This document shows positions 20,897 to 30,385 of a stretch of 64,000 nucleotides of DNA, piece by piece. This DNA comes from Roseburia rectibacter (lineage in GTDB: Bacteria > Bacillota > Clostridia > Lachnospirales > Lachnospiraceae). The notes beneath the pieces were generated by a model, which saw only the letters and a program-made list of their open reading frames with translations, was not told the origin of the DNA and made no database searches. A program made the position numbers and the translations under genes. The stretch spans positions 236,501 to 300,500 of the forward strand of contig NZ_CP092473.1 of the NCBI RefSeq assembly GCF_014287515.2, written 5' to 3'. Each line of letters opens with the position of its first letter. The first letter of the stretch is position 1.

Positions 20897-21760
20897 ATGG
20901 CCTCAATGAGGGACATTAAACGAAGAAAAAGCAGCATACAGAGTACGCAGCAGATCACAAAAGCCATGAAGCTTGTTTCAACCGTAAAACTGCAGAAAGC
21001 AAAAAGCAGGGCAGAACAGACGAATCCATATTCGAATTATATGTACCAGACCGTTACTTCCATGCTTGCAAGATCAGGTGGGATTGACCATCCTTATCTG
21101 AAAAAAGGCACTTCCACAAAGAAAGCGATCGTTGTGATCACATCCAACCGTGGACTTGCCGGAGGATACAATTCCAATTTGATCAAGCTGGTTACCGGAA
21201 GTGACTTTTCCAAAGATGATGTAGAGATCTATGCTATCGGTGGAAAAGGACGTGAGGTATTAGAACGCCGTGGTTATCATATTAAGGAAGATGATTCTTA
21301 TATCATCGAGTCACCATCCTATGATGATGCGGCAGAACTCTGCAAGAAGGTGCTTACGGATTACACCAATGGCACGATCGGCGAGATTTATCTGGTGTAT
21401 ACACATTTTAAAAATACAGTCGTACACGAACCGAAGCTGATGAAGCTGTTACCGATCGAGTTTGATGAAGAAGAACTTGGTGCAGCAGCAGAGGCAAACG
21501 TTCTGATGAATTATGAGCCGAATGAGACAGAAGCACTTGATATGATCATTCCAAAATACGTTACAAGCCTGTTTTACGGGGCACTTGTGGAGGCAGTTGC
21601 CAGTGAAAACGGTGCGAGAATGCAGGCGATGGATTCTGCAACGAGCAATGCAGAGGATATGATCAGTGATCTGACGCTCAAATACAACCGGGCACGTCAG
21701 GGCTCGATTACACAGGAATTAACAGAGATCATTGCCGGTGCGTCGGCAATCTCTGGATAG
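20897..21760 (+). CDS. atpG: F-type ATP synthase subunit gamma
   Basis: A 287-residue central-stalk subunit. MASMRDIKRRKSSIQSTQQITKAMKLVSTVKLQKAK at the N-terminus and the C-terminal MDSATSNAEDMISDLTLKYNRARQGSITQELTEIIAGA helix are the canonical ends of gamma. It couples c-ring rotation to catalysis. AGGAGG precedes the ATG, with a 42-base gap after atpA. Confidence 0.97.
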   Translation: MASMRDIKRRKSSIQSTQQITKAMKLVSTVKLQKAKSRAEQTNPYSNYMYQTVTSMLARSGGIDHPYLKKGTSTKKAIVVITSNRGLAGGYNSNLIKLVTGSDFSKDDVEIYAIGGKGREVLERRGYHIKEDDSYIIESPSYDDAAELCKKVLTDYTNGTIGEIYLVYTHFKNTVVHEPKLMKLLPIEFDEEELGAAAEANVLMNYEPNETEALDMIIPKYVTSLFYGALVEAVASENGARMQAMDSATSNAEDMISDLTLKYNRARQGSITQELTEIIAGASAISG

Positions 21761-21839
21761 CAGATTTTTATATCAGGAAATATTGCCGGCTGTGTTCAGG
21801 CAGATACAGTGGAAAAATATTTCGCAGGAATCTGCATAA

Positions 21840-23264
<1,425 letters not shown>

Positions 23265-23279
23265 TAATGGAGGGTGTGT

Positions 23280-23690
23280 ATGGCAGAAGAAAACAGACTC
23301 TTTCAGGTAGAGATCATTACGCCGGATCGTGTTTTTTATACAGGTGAGGGTGATATGATCGAGTTTACCACTGCCTCCGGTGAGATCGGTGTGTATAAAA
23401 AGCATATTCCGCTCACGACCGTGTTAGCACCCGGCATCGTAAAGATCCACAAGACGGGTGAAGATGACGTGATCGCGGCAGTACATTCCGGCTTTGCGGA
23501 AATTCTGCCGGATAAGGTAACACTTCTCGCAGAGATTGCAGAGTGGCCGAATGAGATCGACAAGAACCGTGCTGAAGCTGCGCGTGCGCGCGCTGAGGAA
23601 CGGCTTGCCCACCGGACAGAGGCAATCGATGTCAAACGTGCTGAATTTGCACTTCGCAAAGCACTGGTGCGTATTGATATTGCAAAATAA
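23280..23690 (+). CDS. atpC: F-type ATP synthase subunit epsilon
   Basis: A 136-residue subunit with an N-terminal beta-sandwich (FQVEIITPDRVFYTGEGDMIEFTTASGEIGVYKKHIPLTTVL) and two C-terminal helices rich in Ala, Arg and Glu that can inhibit ATP hydrolysis. ATG 23280 has GGAGGG about 6 bases upstream; a GTG two codons earlier is too near that site. Confidence 0.96.
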   Translation: MAEENRLFQVEIITPDRVFYTGEGDMIEFTTASGEIGVYKKHIPLTTVLAPGIVKIHKTGEDDVIAAVHSGFAEILPDKVTLLAEIAEWPNEIDKNRAEAARARAEERLAHRTEAIDVKRAEFALRKALVRIDIAK

Positions 23691-23697
23691 GATTTAC

Positions 23698-23727
23698 TTG
23701 ACAGAAATAAAATTTACTGGTTATAAT
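23698..23727 (+). promoter_or_regulatory. Near-consensus promoter directly after atpC
   Basis: TTGACA at 23698-23703 and TATAAT at 23722-23727 are 18 bases apart and match the sigma-A consensus perfectly. The only transcript before the terminator at 23785-23827 is about 95 bases long and non-coding. Confidence 0.75.
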
Positions 23728-23733
23728 ATAGCT

Positions 23734-23827
23734 CCAAAACCATTTTATGGAGTGGACTTTTCTTGAGTGATGAACTCTATTTTTCGCCACACAGCTGCAA
23801 TGATTTGCAACTGTGTGGCGTTTTTTT
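23734..23827 (+). ncRNA. Candidate small RNA or terminated leader before the MATE gene
   Basis: This stretch begins about 7 bases after a consensus -10 box and ends in a strong terminator. It folds into up to three simple hairpins: CTCCA with TGGAG, GAGT with ACTC, and the terminator CGCCACACAG with CTGTGTGGCG. It has no ribosome binding site or usable frame. It could be an independent sRNA or an attenuated leader of the MATE gene 100 bases downstream. No known RNA family was recognised. Confidence 0.5.
23785..23827 (+). terminator. Strong terminator between atpC and the MATE gene
   Basis: CGCCACACAG and CTGTGTGGCG form a 10-base stem with a T-run of seven after it. Confidence 0.9.
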
Positions 23828-23930
23828 GTTGTCAGATTGCACATAAGCAGTCCCGGTTTTGTGGAATCTGCCGATTAAGAAGTCTGAAACCACGATGTGT
23901 CCTCATGTCATGAAACGAAAGGAATGAAAA

Positions 23931-25259
23931 ATGAACCAGAATTTTATGAAAGAGAAACCGGTCATGCCGCTTGTGATCTCCATGGCATTGCCAATGACAT
24001 TTTCCATGTTAGTCAATGCGCTCTACAATATCATTGACAGTTATTTTGTGGCGCGCATCAGCGAAGATGCGATGACGGCACTTTCTTTGGTGTTCCCATT
24101 GCAGAATCTGGTCAATGCAGTTGTTATCGGATTTGCAATCGGAATCAATGCGACAATCGCATATTTTCTTGGAGCACAAAAGCAGAACACGGCGGATAAG
24201 GCGGCGTCGCTTGGAACACTTTTTAATATGATCCACGGACTGATCTTAGCGGTAGTCTGCATTGCAGCCACAGCACCTTTTCTTGCCATGTTTACAGATA
24301 AAAGGTCGATCATAGACATGGGCGCAGCATACGCGCAGATCGTATTTCTTTTTGCAGTACCCAATGCGGCAGGTCTTTGTTTTGAAAAGATTTTTCAGTC
24401 GGTAGGGCGCATGAAAACGTCCATGCTCTGTATGCTGATCGGCTGTGTGACCAATATTATCTTAGATCCTTTTATGATATTTGGAATAGGTTTCTTTCCT
24501 GAAATGGGGATCCGGGGAGCTGCTATCGCAACCGGGATCGGTCAGATGGCTTCTCTTGTCAGCTATCTGCTGTTTTATTTTTTTAAACCGATTCCGGTAA
24601 AGATAAGATGGAAAGATATGAAACCGGAAGCGGAACTTAGCAGGAAAATGTATTCGATCGGTGTCCCGGCAACATTGAGCATCGCGCTGCCGTCTGTACA
24701 GGTCTCTGCATTAAATGCGATTCTTGCGGTTTATTCTGCCAGCTATGTACTTGTACTTGGGGCTTATTTTAAATTACAGACATTTTTATATCTGACAGGA
24801 AATGGTGTCGTGCAGGGGATGCGTCCTCTGATCGGATATAACTACGGTGCGGGAGAGTCAAAGCGTGTCAGAGAAATTTTCCGGTCAGCGCTGGTATTGA
24901 TCGCGGGGGTCATGGTAATCGGAACGATACTTTGTATGGCAGTGCCGCAGACGCTCATTGGATTGTTTACCAGTAATCCGGAGACGATACAATTTGGAAA
25001 AGAGGCGCTTCGTCTGATCAGCATTGGATTTATTGCGTCATCGGTCTCCGTCACGGTATCAGGTGCGTTGGAAGGACTGGGAAAGGGAAAAGAATCGTTG
25101 GTAATTTCTGTGCTCAGGTACATAGCAGTTATTTTACCATTGGCATTTATTTTGAGTAAAATATTGGGGGCTGCGGGCGTCTGGCATGCGTTCTGGATCA
25201 CGGAAGTGGTCGTGGCAGGGATTTCCTATGTGATCTGTAAAAAAGAAATATTTCAGTAA
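23931..25259 (+). CDS. MATE-family efflux transporter
   Basis: A 442-residue protein with twelve predicted membrane helices in two halves. The opening PLVISMALPMTFSMLVNALYNIIDSYFVARISEDAMTALSLVFPLQNLV is typical of MATE Na+/H+-coupled exporters of the DinF/NorM superfamily. The second half shows the equivalent IGVPATLSIALPSVQVSALNAIL. The substrate is unknown. AAAGGAATGAAAA precedes the ATG. It is a single gene followed by a terminator. Confidence 0.9.
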   Translation: MNQNFMKEKPVMPLVISMALPMTFSMLVNALYNIIDSYFVARISEDAMTALSLVFPLQNLVNAVVIGFAIGINATIAYFLGAQKQNTADKAASLGTLFNMIHGLILAVVCIAATAPFLAMFTDKRSIIDMGAAYAQIVFLFAVPNAAGLCFEKIFQSVGRMKTSMLCMLIGCVTNIILDPFMIFGIGFFPEMGIRGAAIATGIGQMASLVSYLLFYFFKPIPVKIRWKDMKPEAELSRKMYSIGVPATLSIALPSVQVSALNAILAVYSASYVLVLGAYFKLQTFLYLTGNGVVQGMRPLIGYNYGAGESKRVREIFRSALVLIAGVMVIGTILCMAVPQTLIGLFTSNPETIQFGKEALRLISIGFIASSVSVTVSGALEGLGKGKESLVISVLRYIAVILPLAFILSKILGAAGVWHAFWITEVVVAGISYVICKKEIFQ

Positions 25260-25260
25260 T

Positions 25261-25313
25261 AAAAACACCTGTAATTATATGTTGTTGGGCATGTAATTAC
25301 AGGTGTTTTTGAA
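25261..25313 (+). terminator. Terminator after the MATE gene, usable on both strands
   Basis: AAAAACACCTGTAATTA pairs with TAATTACAGGTGTTTTT around a ~16-base loop. The A and T flanks allow use by the converging Rpn copy 1 as well. Confidence 0.9.
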
Positions 25314-25360
25314 AATAGAATATGCGTGGAGTGTGTAGTCTGTTGTTTGAAATAATGAGT

Positions 25361-25654
25361 TTAATTTTCTTTTAGTGAATTGTAAAGATCTTCATCTGAC
25401 CAGTCAGGGTGAGCCTGGCACAGTGAATATACTTTATCAATAAAAGCAGTATCCTTGTTAAGCAGTTTAGCACAGCTTTGTGCAGGAATATTTTCCTGGA
25501 ACATGTTGTGGATGATGTGTAATTGCTCAAGACGTTTGCCCTCCGCTAAACCCTCCGCTAAACCCATCGCTAAGCCATCCTCATGTCCATCCGCATAGCT
25601 GTCCCTGCGTTCCATCTTAATATACTCATCCATATCGAATTCTTCCAATAACAT
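25361..25654 (-). CDS. Intragenic small ORF in Rpn copy 1 (RpnS-like candidate)
   Basis: In the same frame as the full gene, an ATG at 25654 lies 7 bases after GGAGGT. It would give a 97-residue protein starting MLLEEFDMDEYIKMERRDSY and covering the GLAMGLAEGLAEG repeat and the helical tail. In E. coli Rpn genes an internally initiated C-terminal protein neutralises the full-length nuclease. Whether this start is used here is an inference. Confidence 0.5.
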   Translation of the reverse strand: MLLEEFDMDEYIKMERRDSYADGHEDGLAMGLAEGLAEGKRLEQLHIIHNMFQENIPAQSCAKLLNKDTAFIDKVYSLCQAHPDWSDEDLYNSLKEN

Positions 25655-26476
25655 ACCAACGACCTCCGATCTGTGTTTGGTGAGAAAATCCTGCAAAATA
25701 CCGTCCCTGATACATTCCTGTACAGCAGCATCCGCTGCCGGTTCTAATGGAATACCGTTTCTGACCTTCGAAGAAATTCTGCCAATCAGGATAGAATATT
25801 CCTCTAAAGTCCGGCATCGTGCCATTAATTCCTGATTGTGTCCATAATTAATGTTGTAAACCCGTGCAGTGCACTCTAAGCAGGGGCGGGTGCTGATGGG
25901 GCTGGACGTATTTTGCGCAGCGGAGTCAGGGACATCAATATCAGAAACAGGCATATCAGTAGTAACGACTGGCTGTCTGGGTGCAGCATCTGTTGTCAGG
26001 TGGTTTGATTCAGCACATATAAACGCATCTGAAAGATGCAGCTCTATGTAATCTTTATTATCTTCCAACGGTTCAACCCCATTATAAAAAATAACAAACT
26101 GGGGAAACGGCAGTGAAAGCAGTTTTTTCCCGTAAATGTTCAGGTTATTTTGTTTGATATAGCTTTCATACTGTTTGCCGAAATAGATCAGTCCGCGGAT
26201 CGGCATGTTTGGGTTTAAGGTACTCTGGTGTTCATACAGATTTAATGTACCACGGACAATAAATGATACATCATTTTTATATCCGAGATAGATCACGTCA
26301 TCGATCGTGTAAAAGATCAGTTCATCTGCATCGTCATAATCTGTCTGATTCAGGGCATTGTATAACTCCAGCAAAACCGGTTTCTCATTAAAAATTCTGC
26401 GGAATAAGGCATCCCGGTACTTCTTCTGCACAAAAACATGTTTTGTGTGACTGCGTTTTCCTTTGTTTTTCCCCAT
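25361..26476 (-). CDS. Rpn-family PD-(D/E)XK nuclease/transposase-like protein, copy 1
   Basis: A 371-residue protein. The Rpn/PDDEXK_2 core occupies about residues 10-150: RDALFRRIFNEKPVLLELYNAL, then VSFIVRGTLNLYEHQSTLNPNMPIRGLIYFGKQY, where Glu-His-Gln matches the E-x-Q form of the PD-(D/E)XK site. A 25-residue Pro/Thr/Asp-rich linker at ~170-195 is missing from copy 2. Near the C-terminus is a Gly/Ala/Glu repeat (GLAMGLAEGLAEGKR), then a helical WSDEDLYNSL tail. Rpn proteins are DNA endonucleases linked to recombination and, in E. coli, phage defence. An internal start at 25654 is listed separately. GGAGAAAACTAC lies before the ATG. Confidence 0.88.
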   Translation of the reverse strand: MGKNKGKRSHTKHVFVQKKYRDALFRRIFNEKPVLLELYNALNQTDYDDADELIFYTIDDVIYLGYKNDVSFIVRGTLNLYEHQSTLNPNMPIRGLIYFGKQYESYIKQNNLNIYGKKLLSLPFPQFVIFYNGVEPLEDNKDYIELHLSDAFICAESNHLTTDAAPRQPVVTTDMPVSDIDVPDSAAQNTSSPISTRPCLECTARVYNINYGHNQELMARCRTLEEYSILIGRISSKVRNGIPLEPAADAAVQECIRDGILQDFLTKHRSEVVGMLLEEFDMDEYIKMERRDSYADGHEDGLAMGLAEGLAEGKRLEQLHIIHNMFQENIPAQSCAKLLNKDTAFIDKVYSLCQAHPDWSDEDLYNSLKEN

Positions 26477-26665
26477 GTAGTTTTCTCCTTTGATTATAAA
26501 AAATTTAAACGTTTTTCACAATAGTTTTCTGAAATAGCTGGCGAAATGCCGGAATGAAAAAGAGTGATATTCAGAAAATGATCTTATGGAAATAAAATCG
26601 AATTGCGATAGATGTAGTATAGCATGAAGATGCTATTATAGACAAGCAGAATATATAGAGAAAAA

Positions 26666-26716
26666 ATCCCTGTAAGTATGCGATAATGGATATATGCTTA
26701 CAGAGATTTTTATAGT
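26666..26716 (-). terminator. Terminator of Rpn copy 2
   Basis: CTGTAAG and CTTACAG arms bracket an AT-rich loop with A and T runs outside, just past the copy 2 stop. The equivalent stem after copy 3 is split by a small insertion element. Confidence 0.65.
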
Positions 26717-27003
26717 GAAATCCATTTTTCTTTTAATGCATGGTAAAGATCTTCATCTGACCAGTCAGGGTGAGCCTGACATAGAGAATACACTTTGCTG
26801 ATAAATGTAACGTCCTTGTCAAGCAACTTAGCACAGCTTTGTGCAGGAATATTTTCCTGGAACATGTTGTGGATGATGTGTAATTGCTCAAGACGTTTGC
26901 CCTCCGCTAAACCCATCGCTAAACCATCCTCATGCCCATCCTCATAGCTGTCCCTGCGTTCCATCTTAATATATTCATCCATATCAAATTCTTCCAATAA
27001 CAT
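26710..27003 (-). CDS. Intragenic small ORF in Rpn copy 2 (RpnS-like candidate)
   Basis: The ATG at 27003 lies 7 bases downstream of GGAGGT and would make a 97-residue C-terminal product. Ribosome binding site, spacing and first 20 residues are the same as in copies 1 and 3. Confidence 0.5.
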   Translation of the reverse strand: MLLEEFDMDEYIKMERRDSYEDGHEDGLAMGLAEGKRLEQLHIIHNMFQENIPAQSCAKLLDKDVTFISKVYSLCQAHPDWSDEDLYHALKEKWISL

Positions 27004-27750
27004 ACCAACGACCTCCGATCTGTGTTTGATAAGAAAATCCTGCAAAATACCGTCCCTGATACATTCCTGTACAGCGGTATCTGCTGCCTGTTCTAATGGA
27101 ATGCCGGTTCTGACCTTCGAAGAGATTCTGCCAATCAGAATGGAATATTCCTCTAAAGTCCGGCATCGCGCCATCAGTTCCTGATTGTGCCCATAATTAA
27201 TATTGTAAACCCGCGCAGTACATTCTAAGCAGGGGCGGGTGCTGATGGGGCTGGATGCAGCATCTGTTGCCAGGTGATTTGATCCGGCATATACAAACGC
27301 ATCCGAAAGATGCAGTTCCATGTAATCTTTATCATTTTCCAACGGTTCAAATCCATTATAAAATATAACAAACTGCGGAAACGGTAATGAAAGCAGCTTT
27401 TTTCCGTAAATGTTCAGGTTATTTTGTTTAATGTAGCTCTCATACTGTTTGCCGAAATAGATCAGTCCGCGGATCGGCATGTTTGGGTTTAAGGTACTCT
27501 GGTGCTCATACAGATTCAGCGTGCCTCGGACGATAAATGACACATCATTTTTATATCCGAGATAGATCACATCATCGATCGTGTAAAAGATCAGTTCATC
27601 TGCATCATCGTAATCTGTCTGATTCAGGGCATTGTACAGTTCCAGCAAAACCGATTTCTCATTAAAAATTCTGCGGAACAAGGCATCCCGGTACTTCTTC
27701 TGCACAAAAACATGTTTTGTGTGACTGCGTTTTCTTTTATTTTTCCCCAT
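26710..27750 (-). CDS. Rpn-family PD-(D/E)XK nuclease/transposase-like protein, copy 2
   Basis: A 346-residue paralogue of copies 1 and 3 with the same N-terminal PDDEXK_2 core (LYEHQST, IRGLIYFGKQYESYIKQ). It lacks the 25-residue linker of the other copies and has a shorter Gly-Ala-Glu tract (GLAMGLAEGKR). It ends KEKWISL, slightly longer than the others. The three genes lie head to tail, each with its own nearly identical upstream region, so they look like tandem duplications rather than one operon. Confidence 0.88.
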   Translation of the reverse strand: MGKNKRKRSHTKHVFVQKKYRDALFRRIFNEKSVLLELYNALNQTDYDDADELIFYTIDDVIYLGYKNDVSFIVRGTLNLYEHQSTLNPNMPIRGLIYFGKQYESYIKQNNLNIYGKKLLSLPFPQFVIFYNGFEPLENDKDYMELHLSDAFVYAGSNHLATDAASSPISTRPCLECTARVYNINYGHNQELMARCRTLEEYSILIGRISSKVRTGIPLEQAADTAVQECIRDGILQDFLIKHRSEVVGMLLEEFDMDEYIKMERRDSYEDGHEDGLAMGLAEGKRLEQLHIIHNMFQENIPAQSCAKLLDKDVTFISKVYSLCQAHPDWSDEDLYHALKEKWISL

Positions 27751-27960
27751 GTAGTTTTCTCCTTTGATTATAAAAAATTGAAACGTTTTTCACAATAGTT
27801 TTCTGAAATAGCTGGCGAAATGCCGGAATGAAAAGAGTGGTATTCAGAAAATGATTTTATGGAAATAAAATCGAATTGCGATAGATGTAGTATAACATAA
27901 AGATATTATTATACAAAAGTAGAATAGAAAGAAAAGATCCCTGCAAGTATGGGATATTGA

Positions 27961-28096
27961 TGTTACTGTTCACAGGCAGGCATTTTCTGAACTGAAAATG
28001 CCGTATGATACAGTGGTGGCAGCAGATTTTGCCGATTTGGAATGCGAAGCATCGGCAAAATCCGTTACTGGAACGAGGTACGAGTGAACAGTAACA
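27961..28096. mobile_element. 136-base MITE-like insertion with target duplication
   Basis: The ends are a perfect 13-base inverted repeat, TGTTACTGTTCAC and GTGAACAGTAACA. It is flanked on both sides by TATTGA (27955-27960 and 28097-28102), a 6-base target duplication. Inside are two strong hairpins (GGCATTTTC with GAAAATGCC; GATTTTGCCGAT with ATCGGCAAAATC). It interrupts the loop of the stem that should terminate Rpn copy 3. It has no coding capacity and would need a transposase in trans. Confidence 0.8.
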
Positions 28097-28137
28097 TATT
28101 GATAAAATGATATACTTACAGGAATTTTAATAAAGCT

Positions 28138-28407
28138 TTATTTTTCTTTTAATGCATTGTAAATATCTTCATCTGACCAGTCAGGGTGAGCATGGCACAG
28201 TGAATATATTTTATTGACAAAATCTGTGTTTTCATTAAGCAGGTCGGCGCAGTTTTCGGCAGGGATGCTTTTTTGAAACAGGTTGTGGACGACGTGTAAC
28301 TGCTCAAGACGTTTGCCCTCGGCTAAGCCATCCTCATGTCCATCCTCATAACTGTCCCTGCGTTCCATTTTAATATACTCATCCATATCGAATTCTTCCA
28401 ATAACAT
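28138..28407 (-). CDS. Intragenic small ORF in Rpn copy 3 (RpnS-like candidate)
   Basis: The ATG at 28407 follows GGAGGT by 7 bases and would give an 89-residue C-terminal protein, shorter than the 97-residue versions because of fewer GLAEG repeats. Confidence 0.5.
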   Translation of the reverse strand: MLLEEFDMDEYIKMERRDSYEDGHEDGLAEGKRLEQLHVVHNLFQKSIPAENCADLLNENTDFVNKIYSLCHAHPDWSDEDIYNALKEK

Positions 28408-29229
28408 ACCAACGACCTCCGATCTGTGTTTGATAAGAAAATCCTGCAAAATACCGTCCCTGATACATTCCTGTACAGCAGCATCCGCTGCCGGTTCTAA
28501 TGGAATACCGTTTCTGACCTTCGAAGAAATTCTGCCAATCAGGATAGAATATTCCTCTAAAGTCCGGCATCGTGCCATTAATTCCTGATTGTGTCCATAA
28601 TTAATGTTGTAAACCCGTGCAGTGCACTCTAAGCAGGGGCGGGTGCTGATGGGGCTGGACGTATTTTGCGCAGCGGAGTCAGGGACATCAATATCAGAAA
28701 CAGGCATATCAGTAGTAACGACTGGCTGTCTGGGTGCAGCATCTGTTGTCAGGTGGTTTGATTCAGCACATATAAACGCATCTGAAAGATGCAGCTCTAT
28801 GTAATCTTTATTATCTTCCAACGGTTCAACCCCATTATAAAAAATAACAAATTGCGGAAACGGCAGCGAAAGCAGCTTTTTCCCGTAAATGTTCAGGTTA
28901 TTTTGTTTAATGTAGCTCTCATACTGTTTGCCGAAATAGATCAGTCCGCGGATCGGCATGTTGGGGTTTAAGGTACTCTGGTGCTCATACAGATTCAGCG
29001 TGCCTCGGACGATGAATGATACGTCATTTTTATATCCGAGATAGATCACGTCATCGATCGTGTAAAAAATCAGTTCATCTGCATCATCGTAATCTGTCTG
29101 ATTCAGGGCATTGTATAACTCCAGCAAAACTGATTTCTCATTAAAAATCCTGCGGAACAAGGCATCCCGGTACTTCTTCTGCACAAAAACATGTTTTGTG
29201 TGACTGCGTTTTCCTTTGTTTTTCCCCAT
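28138..29229 (-). CDS. Rpn-family PD-(D/E)XK nuclease/transposase-like protein, copy 3
   Basis: A 363-residue paralogue, nearly identical to copy 1 in the core and including the 25-residue Pro/Thr/Asp-rich linker. It has the shortest Gly-Ala-Glu tract (HEDGLAEGKR) and a more divergent C-terminal tail (VVHNLFQKSIPAENCADLLNENTDF). Variation between copies is thus concentrated in the C-terminal part. The 3' terminator stem is interrupted by a MITE-like insertion. Confidence 0.88.
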   Translation of the reverse strand: MGKNKGKRSHTKHVFVQKKYRDALFRRIFNEKSVLLELYNALNQTDYDDADELIFYTIDDVIYLGYKNDVSFIVRGTLNLYEHQSTLNPNMPIRGLIYFGKQYESYIKQNNLNIYGKKLLSLPFPQFVIFYNGVEPLEDNKDYIELHLSDAFICAESNHLTTDAAPRQPVVTTDMPVSDIDVPDSAAQNTSSPISTRPCLECTARVYNINYGHNQELMARCRTLEEYSILIGRISSKVRNGIPLEPAADAAVQECIRDGILQDFLIKHRSEVVGMLLEEFDMDEYIKMERRDSYEDGHEDGLAEGKRLEQLHVVHNLFQKSIPAENCADLLNENTDFVNKIYSLCHAHPDWSDEDIYNALKEK

Positions 29230-29490
29230 GTAGTTTTCTCCTTTAATTATAAAAAATTTAAGTGTTTTTCACAATAGTTTTCTGAAATAGCTGGCGAAAT
29301 GCCGGAATGAAAAGAGTGGTATTCAGAAAATGATTCTATGAAAATAAAATTGAATTGCGATAGATGTAGTATACATGGGGAAATCATAAATTGCAAGAAG
29401 AATCTGCCGTTGCACGGATTCACATAGACAAATCAAAACGAATTGTTTATACTTGATTTATGACAACATCACCCAAAAGAGGAGAAATCA

Positions 29491-30105
29491 ATGATTTTAT
29501 ATTTTGTACGTCACGGAGAGACGGACTGGAATGTAAAAAAGAAAATACAGGGCAAGACAGATGTGCCGTTGGATGAGACAGGAAAGCAGCAGGCAAAAGA
29601 GCTTGCGGACATGCTTCTGGATCGGAAAAAGGAAGGGACTCTTCAGGTTGTGCGGGCATATACATCCCCACAGCTTCGTGCAGCACAGACGGCACAGGAG
29701 GCGGCGATCGCGCTTGATATTCCATGTATTGCGGCGGATGGTCTGCGGGAAATGGATATGGGCGACTGGGAAGGCAGAAGCTGGGAAAGCATTACGCAGG
29801 AAAATGCGAAAGAGTATCAGGACTGGGATGCCAACAGGCGTTATGTCCATACACCGCATGGAGAATGTTACAATGAAGTGCTGAGGCGTGCGCTTGATAC
29901 ACTCGGAATGATCTTAGAACGGGAGACGGAAGATGTGTTGATCGTAACGCACAGTGGCGTACTGATGGCATTGCGGTGTTATATTGCCGGACAGGCATTT
30001 GAGGAAATGGGTATCATACGGTATAAGACGAAAAATGCAGAGGTGGTTGAAATTTTTGCGGATGATGTAAAAGATGCGATCGAACGTTTTCAAAAGGGGG
30101 AGTAA
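29491..30105 (+). CDS. Histidine phosphatase family protein (phosphoglycerate mutase-like)
   Basis: A 204-residue branch-1 histidine phosphatase. The catalytic His lies in the N-terminal FVRHGETDWN, with the second His in VLIVTHSGVL and Glu in LREMDMGDWEGRSW. Family members range from phosphoglycerate mutase to broad phosphatases and CobC; substrate cannot be assigned. AAGAGGAGAAATCA precedes the ATG. It is a single gene followed by a terminator. Confidence 0.85.
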   Translation: MILYFVRHGETDWNVKKKIQGKTDVPLDETGKQQAKELADMLLDRKKEGTLQVVRAYTSPQLRAAQTAQEAAIALDIPCIAADGLREMDMGDWEGRSWESITQENAKEYQDWDANRRYVHTPHGECYNEVLRRALDTLGMILERETEDVLIVTHSGVLMALRCYIAGQAFEEMGIIRYKTKNAEVVEIFADDVKDAIERFQKGE

Positions 30106-30178
30106 AGCGTTTATGATCGTGTGAATAACGGAAAGCAGTGTGAAAAAGCAGCGATTAGTATAAATTAGATCAAAAATA

Positions 30179-30245
30179 TAAAGACTGTCGTAAGAAACGG
30201 CTTCCTGGTAAAGAAACAGGACTGATTCTTCCGACAGTTTTTTTG
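30179..30245 (+). terminator. Terminator after the histidine phosphatase gene
   Basis: GACTGTCG and CGACAGT arms, extended by AAGAA/TTCTT and an inner CTGGTAAAGAAACAGG hairpin, are followed by seven T residues. Confidence 0.75.
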
Positions 30246-30274
30246 CACTTTCCACAATTTTTAAAATGAATTTT

Positions 30275-30365
30275 TATGAATGATTTTGACGGATTTTGAT
30301 TGACTATGACGGAACGAAATCATATAATAAAGCTATCAAAGATGAACGAATTTGAACGGTTGTGA
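30275..30365 (+). promoter_or_regulatory. Promoter and likely repressor region of the fructose operon
   Basis: TTGACT at 30300-30305 and TATAAT at 30323-30328 are 17 bases apart. Around them TTTTGAC, TTTTGAT and TTTGAAC recur (near 30284, 30294 and 30350), the kind of TGA-rich repeats used by DeoR-family repressors such as FruR. The encoded DeoR protein is the obvious candidate to bind here, released by fructose 1-phosphate. Confidence 0.55.
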
Positions 30366-30385
30366 ATGAAATTGGAGGAAAAGAT

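Larger units (their letters stand above)
26477..29375 (-). repeat. Tandem duplication of Rpn gene units with shared upstream regions
   Basis: The ~140 bases upstream of each Rpn gene (about 26477-26620, 27751-27900 and 29230-29375) are nearly identical, including GTAGTTTTCTCCTTTGATT and AGCTGGCGAAATGCCGG. Together with the genes they form three direct repeats of ~1.3-1.4 kb. Copies 1 and 3 share the long linker and much silent sequence, while copy 2 differs, so unequal crossing over or gene conversion has probably occurred. The range given spans from the first to the last upstream block. Confidence 0.8.
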
